Shown in pieces: positions 6,581 through 14,008 of a stretch of DNA of 20,319 bases. The stretch covers positions 1 through 20,319 of the forward strand of contig JAIERC010000069.1 of the NCBI GenBank assembly GCA_019747165.1. Reading direction: 5' to 3'. The notes beneath the pieces were generated by a model. The model had not been told where the DNA came from, did not search any database, and was given only the letters and a program-made list of their open reading frames with translations. Each line of letters opens with the position of its first letter. Position 1 is the stretch's first letter. Both the position numbers and the translations under genes were made by a program. Source of the stretch: Sphingomonas sp. (lineage in GTDB: Bacteria > Pseudomonadota > Alphaproteobacteria > Sphingomonadales > Sphingomonadaceae).

Positions 6581-7825
6581 GTGGATCAGGCAGATATAGT
6601 CATCGTCGGGGCAGGGCATGGCGGCGCGCAGGCGGCGATTGCGCTGCGGCAGCAGGGCTTTACCGGTTCAATCGCGATTATCGGTGACGAGCCTGAGCTG
6701 CCCTATGAACGGCCGCCGCTGTCGAAGGACTATCTGGCTGGCGACAAACCGTTTGAACGATTGCTGATTCGCCCGGCGACCTTCTGGGCCGAACGGCAGA
6801 TCGATTTTCGGCTCGGCATGCGGGTCAGCGCCGTGCTGCCGGAGGAGCATCGGGTCACGACCGAGGATGGCAAGTCATTGGGCTATCGCACGCTCATCTG
6901 GGCGACCGGCGGCGCGCCGCGAAAGCTGACTTGCCCGGGTGCAGAGGCGGCTGGCGTCCATTATGTCCGCAGTCGCGCTGATGTGGATCAGCAAATTGCT
7001 GAACTAGCGTCGGTCAGCCGGGTCGTCGTCATTGGCGGCGGCTATATCGGGCTTGAAGCGGCGGCAGTGCTCAACAAGCTCGGCAAGCAGGTAACGGTGG
7101 TCGAAGCGCTTGATCGGGTGCTGGCCCGTGTCGCTGGGGAACCACTGTCGCGATTTTTCGAAGCCGAGCATCGCGCGCATGGCGTCGATGTGCGGTTGGG
7201 CGCGATGGTCGAGGCGATTGAGACCGCGAACGGCCGGGCAATTGGCGTCAGACTGGCTGACGGTGAGCTGATTGGTTGCGATATGGTGGTGGTGGGCATT
7301 GGCATCATCCCCGCTGTCGCGCCGTTGCTGGCGGCAGGGGCTGCGGGGGGCAATGGCGTGCTGGTCGATGCGCAGTGCCGCACCAGCCTGCCCGATATTT
7401 TTGCGATCGGCGATTGTGCGGCCCATGCCAATCACTTCGCGGGAGGGGCGGTGATCCGGCTGGAATCGGTCCAAAATGCCAATGATCAGGCGACGGTAAC
7501 AGCCAAGACGATCATGGGCGGTATCGATGGCTATGACTCAGTGCCATGGTTCTGGTCCAACCAATATGATTTGAAGTTGCAGACCGTCGGCCTATCGACT
7601 GGCTATGATCAAATGCTGGTGCGTGGCGACCCCGAAACCCGCAGTTTTTCGGTCATCTATCTGCGTGATGGGCATGTGATCGCGCTGGATTGTGTCAACA
7701 TGATCAAAGATTATGTGGCGGGGCGGGCATTGGTGGTTGCCGGCCTCACTGCCGGGCTGTCACCCGATCCGGTCCAGCTGGCCGATCCGCTAATCGCTTT
7801 GAAGACGCTGGCTGCGCCCGTATAG
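6581..7825 (+). CDS. Ferredoxin reductase, FAD/NAD(P)-dependent (putidaredoxin/rhodocoxin reductase type)
   Basis: This 414-residue flavoprotein moves electrons from NAD(P)H to a [2Fe-2S] ferredoxin, usually serving a P450 or ring-hydroxylating oxygenase. Visible parts: FAD-binding IVIVGAGHGG (residues 6-15), YERPPLSKDYL near 46-56, the NAD-binding Rossmann motif VVVIGGGYIGLEAA (GGG at 152-154), the second FAD motif with Gly277-Asp278 (AIGDCA), and a C-terminal reductase domain with VPWFWSNQYDLKLQTVG. GTG 6581 is preferred because AGAGGA lies six bases upstream and it gives the family's usual N-terminus; an in-frame TTG at 6563 would add six atypical residues. No ferredoxin, P450 or oxygenase gene is in the window, so the partner is elsewhere. 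Its last 80 bp overlap the convergent histidine kinase gene. Confidence 0.9.
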   Translation: MDQADIVIVGAGHGGAQAAIALRQQGFTGSIAIIGDEPELPYERPPLSKDYLAGDKPFERLLIRPATFWAERQIDFRLGMRVSAVLPEEHRVTTEDGKSLGYRTLIWATGGAPRKLTCPGAEAAGVHYVRSRADVDQQIAELASVSRVVVIGGGYIGLEAAAVLNKLGKQVTVVEALDRVLARVAGEPLSRFFEAEHRAHGVDVRLGAMVEAIETANGRAIGVRLADGELIGCDMVVVGIGIIPAVAPLLAAGAAGGNGVLVDAQCRTSLPDIFAIGDCAAHANHFAGGAVIRLESVQNANDQATVTAKTIMGGIDGYDSVPWFWSNQYDLKLQTVGLSTGYDQMLVRGDPETRSFSVIYLRDGHVIALDCVNMIKDYVAGRALVVAGLTAGLSPDPVQLADPLIALKTLAAPV

Positions 7826-9149
7826 CCGCCTGAGCCATGGGGAGACAGATTTCGGCGCGCAGCCCGCCTTCGGGGCGGTTCGATAGCGTCAGCGTCCCGC
7901 CCTCGGCCTCAACGGCGCGCAACACGATCGACAACCCAAGGCCAAAGCCGACGGTGTCGCGCTTGCGGGCGGTGTCGAGTCTGACGAAGGGCTTGAGGAC
8001 ATCAGCCAGCTTGTCGGGCGGGATGCCGGGGCCGTCATCATCGACATAGAGGCGGATCGCATTGCCATCGTCCTGGAGCGTGAGGACTACCGACGAACCG
8101 TGGTGCAGGCCATTGTCGACAAGATTGGTAATGGCGCGCTTTACCGCCGATCGGCGGATGACCACTTCAAGATGATCGGGGCCGACATAGCTGACATTGG
8201 CGCCATGATCGGTCGCATCATCGGCAATGGTCGCGCATTTTACCGCAAGATCGACGCGGGTTGGCGTTTCCGGATTCTCGTCGCCGCCCAGATAGGCGAG
8301 CAGCGAAGAAACCATCGCCTCCATTTCATCAATGTCTTCGCGAATCGCGTCGCGCAATTGCTGCTCCTGAACGCCATCGGCGCGCAGCTTCAACCGCGAA
8401 AGCGGCGTCCGCAAATCATGACCAACCGCGAACAGCGCCTGAGTGCGGTCATTGATCAGCCCATGGATGCGGCTTTGCATGCCGTTAAAGGCGCGGATCA
8501 CCTGGGCGACATCGGCTGGTCTTTCTTCTTTCACATAGACTTCAACGCCACTGCCGGTCTGGTCGGCAGCCGCCGCGAGCCGACGGAGTGGACGCAGGGT
8601 CCGCTGCATGAGCAAACTGGCCATTAGCATCAGGGCAAATGCCGGTGCCAGTGCCAGCAAGATCCGATCGGTAATGATTCGCGTGTTGGCGATTGGTTCC
8701 TGGGTGCGAAAATACAGCCAGCTATGGTCAGGGAGGTGGAGTCCCCCCGTGACAACGGACTCGCGGTCAGGCGATTCGAGCCAAATCCGAAGATCGCTCC
8801 TGCCCAGCGTCGGTTCCCAGGCCACCACTTGCTTGCTCATCGCGGCAAGTGTCGTTGCCGATGGTGGCGGCGGCGGCGGGTGTTGCGCGGTCTGCCACTG
8901 CACCAGATAATGTCCGGTACTGAGCGATGCCGCAAGGTGCGGCCGTTCGGCAACGGGGGCTGCGGACACCAGCTGCTGCGTGACCATCAAATGTTCGGCA
9001 AGGCGGCGCGCTTCGTCGTCACGCAGCGAGAATTGGCTGTTGCGCTCGTAAAGGATTGTGCTGATGCCGAATTCGATGATCACCGTCAGCAACAGGATTG
9101 CTACGATCTGCCCAAGGACTCCGGGTGATGGACGGACGAACTTGATCAA
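7746..9149 (-). CDS. EnvZ-like sensor histidine kinase
   Basis: This is a 467-residue inner-membrane sensor kinase partnered with the next gene. Layout: membrane segment 1 (about 11-34), periplasmic domain (35-160) with a run of six prolines at 91-96, membrane segment 2 (163-181), HAMP (about 182-235), the phosphorylated His244 in AVGHDLRTPLSRLKLR, then the ATPase domain with N-box RAITNLVDNGLHHG (338-351), G1 VDDDGPGIP, F-box PFVRLDTAR and G2 GFGLGLSIV. The H-box resembles EnvZ. The start is taken as TTG at 9149, whose bases overlap the TGA of the response regulator (TTGA), implying translational coupling; no better start lies nearby. The last 25 residues after AEICLPMAQAA are a poorly conserved tail, and their codons lie antisense to the ferredoxin reductase gene. 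The stimulus is unknown. Confidence 0.93.
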   Translation of the reverse strand: MIKFVRPSPGVLGQIVAILLLTVIIEFGISTILYERNSQFSLRDDEARRLAEHLMVTQQLVSAAPVAERPHLAASLSTGHYLVQWQTAQHPPPPPPSATTLAAMSKQVVAWEPTLGRSDLRIWLESPDRESVVTGGLHLPDHSWLYFRTQEPIANTRIITDRILLALAPAFALMLMASLLMQRTLRPLRRLAAAADQTGSGVEVYVKEERPADVAQVIRAFNGMQSRIHGLINDRTQALFAVGHDLRTPLSRLKLRADGVQEQQLRDAIREDIDEMEAMVSSLLAYLGGDENPETPTRVDLAVKCATIADDATDHGANVSYVGPDHLEVVIRRSAVKRAITNLVDNGLHHGSSVVLTLQDDGNAIRLYVDDDGPGIPPDKLADVLKPFVRLDTARKRDTVGFGLGLSIVLRAVEAEGGTLTLSNRPEGGLRAEICLPMAQAAIRAQPASSKRLADRPAGPDRVTARQ

Positions 9150-9856
9150 CGACGTTCGACGGGAACGTTCAGCATATACCCAATCCCGCGCACCGTGATG
9201 ATCGGCGCGTCACGACCGGCACTTGAAAGCTTGCGGCGCAATCGGCTGATCAACACGTCAATGCTGCGATCCGAACTGTCGCCAAGCCGGGTTCGCGACA
9301 ATTCGATCAGCCGATCACGGGCGATGACGCGTTGGGCGTGATCAAGCAGCGTAACCAGCAGATCGAATTCTGCGCCGGTCAGGTCGACACTGGCACCGCT
9401 GGGTGAGCGTAGTTCGCGACGCGGCAGGTCAACCACCCAACCGTCAAAAACTATGGTTTTGGCCTCGCCATCGCCCTTGCCCCGATCAAGCGCCGGGCGG
9501 CGCAGCACCGCGCGGACACGCGCGACCAGCTCACGCGTCCCAAAGGGTTTGGCGATATAATCGTCCGCGCCCAGTTCAAGGCCGACGACCCGATCGGTCT
9601 CGCTTCCCCTCGCGCTGATAAAGATGATTGGCACATCGCTTTGCTGGCGCAGCGACCGGCACAGATCAATGCCGTTGGTGCCCGGCAGCATGATATCAAG
9701 CAGGACAAGATCAACCGGCCCTTGATCAAAGGCCAACCACATTTCGGGCGCGGCAGCCGCAGGGCGGACGGTATAGCCGTTTTCCTGAAGCGCGCGGGTG
9801 GTTAGCGTGCGAAGTGCTGGATCATCTTCAACCAGCAGAATCGTTGGGGCCGTCAT
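9146..9856 (-). CDS. OmpR/PhoB-family response regulator
   Basis: This 236-residue regulator has an N-terminal receiver domain (acidic Asp11-Asp12, phospho-acceptor Asp54 in LVLLDIMLPGTNG, Ser81 in FISARG, Lys103 in IAKPF) and a C-terminal winged-helix DNA-binding domain (VDLTGAEFDLLVTLLDH, then DRSIDVLISRLRRKL and ITVRGIGYML). ATG 9856 gives the standard MTAPTILLVEDD opening with AGGCGA upstream; an upstream in-frame ATG at 9898 would add 14 residues that do not belong to the fold. It is the first gene of a two-gene unit with the sensor kinase, sharing four bases with it. All phosphorelay residues are present. The EnvZ-like partner suggests an OmpR-like pair, but there is no porin gene directly beside it to confirm the target. 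Confidence 0.94.
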   Translation of the reverse strand: MTAPTILLVEDDPALRTLTTRALQENGYTVRPAAAAPEMWLAFDQGPVDLVLLDIMLPGTNGIDLCRSLRQQSDVPIIFISARGSETDRVVGLELGADDYIAKPFGTRELVARVRAVLRRPALDRGKGDGEAKTIVFDGWVVDLPRRELRSPSGASVDLTGAEFDLLVTLLDHAQRVIARDRLIELSRTRLGDSSDRSIDVLISRLRRKLSSAGRDAPIITVRGIGYMLNVPVERR

Positions 9857-9960
9857 ACTGGATCGCCTATTTTCATCGAACAGAATTAGGGGGAGCATTC
9901 CAGAGCGTCAACGGATCGCGTTTCCCAAAGCGAATCAGGAAACACTTCTTTACATCGCAG

Positions 9961-9973
9961 GCAGCATTGCTGC
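9961..9973. repeat. Palindrome upstream of the response regulator
   Basis: GCAGCA-T-TGCTGC is a perfect inverted repeat about 105 bases upstream of the regulator start, in the gene-free stretch 9857-10053. It could be an operator, but the triplet GCN composition makes chance likely. The rest of that stretch holds no feature I can name beyond being the promoter region for the genes on both sides. Confidence 0.2.
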
Positions 9974-10053
9974 TGCCGCTGTGCCAAAGCGTAACACTGC
10001 TTAACCATCATGAATGCTGGCGATAATCGTAAACATCGCGTTAACTGCGGGGC

Positions 10054-10233
10054 ATGGCATTCAGATCAATCGCATCCGCCCCGGCCCATGGCCACCCGAT
10101 CCGCCGGATGGTGGTAAGCAAGCGTCCTGCGCCCAAGGCGTTGGCCACGGCGGCAAAGGGGGAGGATGAGCTGAAGCTGTTTGCGCTCAGCTTCACGGCA
10201 TTCTTTATCTGTATCTATACGCTCATTTTATAG
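10054..10233 (+). CDS. Small hypothetical protein with C-terminal membrane anchor
   Basis: This short frame of 59 codons begins ATG GCA TTC and ends at TAG 10231-10233. The N-terminal half is basic and Ala/Pro-rich (MAFRSIASAPAHGHPIRRMV, then VSKRPAPKAL). After GEDELKL comes a hydrophobic segment FALSFTAFFICIYTLIL that reaches the very C-terminus, as in tail-anchored or single-pass small proteins. It sits in the otherwise empty stretch between the divergent response regulator and the convergent transporter gene. The ribosome site is weak (GCGGGG just before ATG); a shorter version from ATG 10108 is possible. I do not recognise a family. The acidic patch followed by a compact aromatic/aliphatic helix at the extreme end is what makes it look coded rather than random. 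Confidence 0.45.
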   Translation: MAFRSIASAPAHGHPIRRMVVSKRPAPKALATAAKGEDELKLFALSFTAFFICIYTLIL

Positions 10234-10249
10234 GCGTTATCGCCTGGAG

Positions 10250-10271
10250 CCGACCTGGCACGTGTCAGGTC
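10250..10271. terminator. Palindromic stem between convergent ends (small ORF and transporter)
   Basis: CGACCTG and CAGGTCG flank a CACGTG core, giving a near-perfect palindrome. It lies between the TAG at 10233 and the transporter stop at 10265 and slightly overlaps the latter. A smaller hairpin GGCG-TTAT-CGCC precedes it (about 10233-10244). Neither has a T-run. They may serve as a two-way end signal; this is inference from position. Confidence 0.35.
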
Positions 10272-11578
10272 GCCGGGATATCGTCACAGAGCAGGTGCAG
10301 TTTATAGCCCAGCCATGCCGAGATCGGGCACATCACCGCGACCACGAACAACATGTCGCTGGGGCCGACGCCGGCAAGTGCTAACCCCTGAACGCCAACG
10401 GCGCCCAACACCATTGCACCGGCATTGACGACATTATTGGCGGCCACCGTGCGGGCGGTTTGATCCTTGGTAACGGTCGTCGTCAAAAAGGCATAAAGCG
10501 GCACCACAAACATGCCGCCCGTCACGGCAATCGCAATCAGCGCGGCGACCACCAGAATGCCGCGCGGCATCTCCATGAAGGTGTGCAGATCATAAAGCGT
10601 GCCGGCTGGAGCGGCTGGCCAGCTGCGGCACAGCAATGAAAAGAGCACGACGCATGCCCCCATCGCCAACACCGATGCCGGCGCATAGCGCGCTGATGTA
10701 TGTCCCTTGAGCAGCGCATTGATAGCCACCGAGCCAACCGCGACACCAACCGAGAACAGCGCGATCACAAAGGTTGAAACGGCTTCATCAGAGGTGAGCA
10801 CATTCTTCACCAGCGGCGGGAAAATGATGATCAGCACCGCGCCCATCGACCAGAAAAAGCTGATCGCGCAAATTGTCATGAACAGCCGCGGGATATGCAT
10901 GGTCGCGCTGATCACCCGCCAGGATGAGGTAAACGGGTTGTAATTGATCTTGAGTTCTGGCCCAGCGCGAAGCGCCGACGGCACGAACAGCGCTGTAACC
11001 CAGCCAATCAGCGCCACGGCAAGTACTGTGATGACCGTCCATTCCGCCGGCCGGGCCGCAAGCAAGCCTGCCACGATCGTACCGGCCAAGATCGCCAGAT
11101 AGGTTGCGGATTCGACCAAGCCGGTGCCGCCCAGTACCTCGTCTTCCTGCAGATGCTGGGGCAGAATGGCATATTTGATCGGCCCAAAAAACGCTGAATG
11201 AATGCCAAGCCCCAGCACCGCGATGAGCATTAGCGCCAGGCCGGGGGTGGCATAGCCGCCATGCGCCAGCAGCAGGCCCGTTGAACCGACGATCATGATC
11301 AGGATTTCGGCGGTCTTCACGATCCGGATAATTTTGGCTTTATCGTGCGTATCGGCGAGCTGGCCGGATAGCGCCGAGAGCAGGAAAAACGGCAAAATGC
11401 CGATCGCTGTCGCAATCGCATTGAAATTCTGCTCGATCTTGGGATCGTTATAAATCTGGTAGGTCGCGAACAGCACCATGGAGGTCTTGAACAGATTGTC
11501 GTTAAAGGCACCGAGGAATTGAGTGACAAAAAGGGGCAGAAATCTGCGCTTCTTGAGGAGCCCGAGCGCATTCAACAT
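10265..11578 (-). CDS. MFS transporter of the LplT/Aas lysophospholipid-flippase type
   Basis: This 437-residue polytopic inner-membrane protein of the major facilitator superfamily resembles LplT and the N-terminal half of fused Aas-type acyltransferases. These flip lysophospholipids inward for re-acylation. Family marks are FVTQFLGAFNDNLFKTSMV near the N-terminus, SGQLADTHDKAKIIR (the MFS loop 2-3 motif), and HSAFFGPIKYAILPQHL, which is typical of this subfamily. The protein ends after the transport domain, so no acyltransferase is fused and none is adjacent. ATG 11578 is chosen because it begins at the first transporter residues; the open frame continues about 165 bases upstream but gives a non-conserved His/Pro-rich stretch. 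It is divergent from pgsA, another phospholipid gene, which supports the call. Confidence 0.82.
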   Translation of the reverse strand: MLNALGLLKKRRFLPLFVTQFLGAFNDNLFKTSMVLFATYQIYNDPKIEQNFNAIATAIGILPFFLLSALSGQLADTHDKAKIIRIVKTAEILIMIVGSTGLLLAHGGYATPGLALMLIAVLGLGIHSAFFGPIKYAILPQHLQEDEVLGGTGLVESATYLAILAGTIVAGLLAARPAEWTVITVLAVALIGWVTALFVPSALRAGPELKINYNPFTSSWRVISATMHIPRLFMTICAISFFWSMGAVLIIIFPPLVKNVLTSDEAVSTFVIALFSVGVAVGSVAINALLKGHTSARYAPASVLAMGACVVLFSLLCRSWPAAPAGTLYDLHTFMEMPRGILVVAALIAIAVTGGMFVVPLYAFLTTTVTKDQTARTVAANNVVNAGAMVLGAVGVQGLALAGVGPSDMLFVVAVMCPISAWLGYKLHLLCDDIPAT

Positions 11579-11726
11579 GGAAAAACCGTACCTCAAAATG
11601 GCAAGACTGTGACACGGCCATAGCCGAGCGGCGCGGAAACCGGCAATCGGATAATGAACTGGATAATGCACCGGGCTGGCCCGGTGGGGTTTGCGTCGGC
11701 CCATGACAGGCGTAGAGCGGCCCGCA
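11579..11726. promoter_or_regulatory. Divergent control region between the LplT-like gene and pgsA
   Basis: This 148-bp region must hold promoters for both directions. It contains a direct repeat GGATAATG at 11649-11656 and 11661-11668 (12-bp step) and the palindrome ACCGGG-CTGG-CCCGGT at 11670-11685. A common regulator could use either, but no known binding motif is recognised. Confidence 0.4.
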
Positions 11727-12275
11727 ATGTTGACCTTGCCCAATTTGTTGACCCTGTCGCGGATCCTTGCCGTGCCGTTGCTCGCTGCCCTGTTGTGGTG
11801 GCCCGATTGGCGGCTTGGCTATGCAATCGGCTTCGGCCTGTACTGCCTGATGGGCATCACCGATTATTTTGACGGCTATCTGGCGCGGGCGCAGGGCACC
11901 GTATCCAAGCTTGGCATATTTCTCGATCCGATTGCCGACAAGATCATGATCGCGGCGGTCATTCTGCTGCTGGTCGGGACGGGCGATATCGCCGGTCTGC
12001 ACAAGGTTGCCGCACTCGTCATTCTGCTGCGTGAAATTGCGGTATCTGGCTTGCGCGAGTTTTTGGCGCAGCTCCGCGTTTCGGTGCCGGTGTCGCAGCT
12101 CGCCAAATGGAAGACGGCGCTGCAGATCATTGCTTTTGGTGGGTTGATCCTGGCCGGGGCGCTGCCAGCGGCATGGATCAAGCTGGCCAGTCTGACCGCG
12201 CTTTGGCTGGCGGCCGGGCTGACGGTGATCACCGGCTGGGATTATCTGCGCGTTGGCCTGAAGCATATGGATTGA
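11727..12275 (+). CDS. pgsA: CDP-diacylglycerol--glycerol-3-phosphate 3-phosphatidyltransferase
   Basis: PgsA makes phosphatidylglycerol-phosphate from CDP-diacylglycerol, the committed step to phosphatidylglycerol and cardiolipin, in the inner membrane. The 182 residues begin with the typical LTLPNLLTLSRI and hold the full CDP-alcohol phosphotransferase motif: Asp46, Asp49-Gly50, Ala53-Arg54, Gly63, Asp67 and Asp71 in DYFDGYLARAQG and LGIFLDPIADK. Several membrane spans follow. The start is ATG 11727 by homology; ATG 11703 and TTG 11691 are in frame and would add 8 or 12 residues. moaD starts five bases after its stop, so pgsA, moaD and moaE look like one operon despite unrelated functions. 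Confidence 0.93.
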   Translation: MLTLPNLLTLSRILAVPLLAALLWWPDWRLGYAIGFGLYCLMGITDYFDGYLARAQGTVSKLGIFLDPIADKIMIAAVILLLVGTGDIAGLHKVAALVILLREIAVSGLREFLAQLRVSVPVSQLAKWKTALQIIAFGGLILAGALPAAWIKLASLTALWLAAGLTVITGWDYLRVGLKHMD

Positions 12276-12280
12276 CGGCG

Positions 12281-12538
12281 ATGGCGGTCGAATTGCTCTA
12301 TTTTGCCTGGGTCCGCGAACAGATTGGCTGCGGCCATGAAAGCGTCACCCCGCCCGAAGGCCTGGCGACGGTGGCTGATCTGATCGATTGGCTTGCCGGC
12401 CGCAGCGCCGGCCATGCCGCTGCCTTTGCTGATCGCGCGCGGTTGCGGGCGGCGATTGATCAGCGCTTCGGTCCGCTCGACGCGCCGATCGAAGGGGCCC
12501 GCGAAATTGCGATTTTCCCGCCGGTGACGGGCGGATGA
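12281..12538 (+). CDS. moaD: Molybdopterin synthase small (sulfur-carrier) subunit
   Basis: MoaD is a ubiquitin-like sulfur carrier. Its C-terminal Gly-Gly is turned into a thiocarboxylate that gives sulfur to the pterin dithiolene. The 85-residue protein begins MAVELLYFAWVREQIG, matching the beta-grasp opening of the family, and ends FPPVTGG with the essential double glycine. ATG 12281 is chosen because upstream codons of the open frame lie inside pgsA and are unlike MoaD. The stop overlaps the start of moaE (ATGATGG), as expected for equal production of the two subunits. Confidence 0.95.
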   Translation: MAVELLYFAWVREQIGCGHESVTPPEGLATVADLIDWLAGRSAGHAAAFADRARLRAAIDQRFGPLDAPIEGAREIAIFPPVTGG

Positions 12539-12990
12539 TGGCGGTTCGTGTGCAGGCCGAGCCGATCGATGCGGCGGCAGCGCTTGCCGGGCTTGAGGCG
12601 CCGGGGGCGGGGGCGGTGGCGAGCTTTACCGGCCTGGTGCGCGGCGATGATGGCGTTTCCGTGCTGGAGCTGGAGCATTATCCCGGGGCAACCGAAGCAG
12701 CGTTGGAAGCTCTTGCTGTCGAAGCGACTGCGCGATGGTCGCTCATTGCCGTGGAGATCATCCACCGGGTTGGGCCAATGGTGCCCGGCGACCGGGTTGT
12801 GTTTGTCGGCACCGCCGCCGCCCATCGCGGTGCCGCGCTTGAAGCCTGCGCTTTCCTGATCGATCGACTGAAGACCGACGCCCCATTCTGGAAGCGCGAG
12901 CTGTGCGGTAGCGACGCCCGCTGGGTGGAGCCGCGCGCCAGCGATGATGCGGCGGCTGATCGTTGGCGGGCTGGGTCGGGATTGGGCTGA
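12535..12990 (+). CDS. moaE: Molybdopterin synthase catalytic (large) subunit
   Basis: MoaE binds precursor Z (cPMP) and, with thiocarboxylated MoaD, forms molybdopterin in the cytoplasm. The 151 residues carry the family's motifs: ASFTGLVRG with Arg36, LELEHYPG, HRVGPMVPGD, AAHRGAA with His97-Arg98, and IDRLKTDAPFWKRE with the active-site lysines Lys113 and Lys120 (E. coli Lys119 and Lys126). The first two codons are both ATG (12535, 12538); either start works and both overlap or abut the moaD stop. The other cofactor genes (moaA, moaC, mogA, moeA) are not in the window. Intact and probably functional. Confidence 0.95.
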   Translation: MMAVRVQAEPIDAAAALAGLEAPGAGAVASFTGLVRGDDGVSVLELEHYPGATEAALEALAVEATARWSLIAVEIIHRVGPMVPGDRVVFVGTAAAHRGAALEACAFLIDRLKTDAPFWKRELCGSDARWVEPRASDDAAADRWRAGSGLG

Positions 12991-13048
12991 GCTGCGATTC
13001 AGTGCGTTCAGGCGGATGGTTGGAAAACAGCCCCTCTTTGGCAACCGA

Positions 13049-13228
13049 TTATTTCGTATTTGAACGCCTCCATGGGGACGTAATCAACATGATCGCGATT
13101 GAATTGATCACCATGCTCACTGCAAATCCATTAGTGCCGAGCGCGAGACTGCTGACGAGTGCGAACACAAGCAATGCGATACCAAGCGCGATCACAATCC
13201 ATGCCGGATAACTGCTCAGAGGTTTCAT
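13049..13228 (-). CDS. Possible small two-span membrane protein
   Basis: From ATG 13228 this frame encodes 59 residues: MKPLSSYPAW, a hydrophobic helix (about 8-30, IVIALGIALLVFALVSSLAL), a short NG-containing loop, a second apolar stretch (about 38-53) and a basic end PWRRSNTK. The pattern is that of a small inner-membrane protein with the positive charge at the cytoplasmic end. The frame is open upstream to a GTG at 13375, which would give 108 residues with a non-conserved polar leader. It lies downstream of the fasciclin gene on the same strand. The ribosome site is poor. The surrounding stretch 12991-13390 holds no other candidate gene. I do not recognise a family. Confidence 0.45.
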   Translation of the reverse strand: MKPLSSYPAWIVIALGIALLVFALVSSLALGTNGFAVSMVINSIAIMLITSPWRRSNTK

Positions 13229-13390
13229 TTGCCAATTATATCGTTTCTGGGTGACGTCTGCAATTGCGGTTATACTTGAAAAGTGGGCTAGTGCGGAATC
13301 CGGGGTGACGGTCGGGGCGAGGGTACTCACAATAGCCGCGTCGGATGACACAATATTGCACTGCGCCTTCGTCACCAGGATACTCGACGA

Positions 13391-14008
13391 TCAATCCAGT
13401 TTGGGGATCAATACGCCGCCCACGATATGCACCACGCCATTGGCCTGGCGGAGATTGGCGGTTTCGATATAGCTTTTGTTGCCGTTGGTGTCGGTGATGC
13501 TGATTGCGTCATGGACGATTTCGATCACCAGTGGCTCGCCGTCGATGCTGGTGTAGCGCGCCTTGCCGCCGCCAGCCTTTACTCGCTCGCGGATCTGCTC
13601 GGTGGTGATGGCGCCGGGCACGATATGGTAGCGCAATATCCTGGCCAGCGCCGCTTTGTTCTCGGGTTTCAGCAGTGTCTCCACCGTGCCGGGTGGGAGG
13701 CGGGCAAAGGCGGCATTGGTTGGCGCGAATAGCGTCAACGGCCCAGGGTTGATCAGCGTATCGATCAGGCCGGCGGCTTGCACCGCGGCGAAAAGCGCCG
13801 ACAAATTTGGTGCGGCAGCGACATTTTCGGCGATTTTCTTGTTCGCCTGCATGGTGTTGCTGCCAATGCTGGGCTTCGGCATCGGCGCAGGGTTGCCAGC
13901 AGCGATCAGGACATCGCGCTGCTGTGCACCAGCAGCGAAGCTGCAGCCGACGGCAGCTAATGCGGCAGCGCCAATCCGGCGCGCTTTACCGTGGCAGCGA
14001 TTGCGCAT
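13391..14008 (-). CDS. Fasciclin (FAS1) domain exported protein
   Basis: This 205-residue secreted or envelope protein has a single FAS1 domain, a fold used in adhesion and surface interaction. The N-terminus MRNRCHGKARRIGAAALAAVGC reads as a signal peptide; AVGC with Cys22 is a weak lipobox, while AGA before Gln-Gln is a possible ordinary cleavage site, so lipidation is undecided. FAS1 marks are NLSALFAAVQAAGLIDTL, GPLTLFAPTNAAFARLP (near residue 100), LRYHIVPGAIT and the last strand NGVVHIVGGVLIP. ATG 14008 is chosen as it begins the signal peptide; the longer open frame reads antisense-like Arg-rich residues. The gene overlaps the last 23 bases of oxyR in a different frame, suggesting co-transcription with the peroxide regulator. 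Confidence 0.88.
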   Translation of the reverse strand: MRNRCHGKARRIGAAALAAVGCSFAAGAQQRDVLIAAGNPAPMPKPSIGSNTMQANKKIAENVAAAPNLSALFAAVQAAGLIDTLINPGPLTLFAPTNAAFARLPPGTVETLLKPENKAALARILRYHIVPGAITTEQIRERVKAGGGKARYTSIDGEPLVIEIVHDAISITDTNGNKSYIETANLRQANGVVHIVGGVLIPKLD

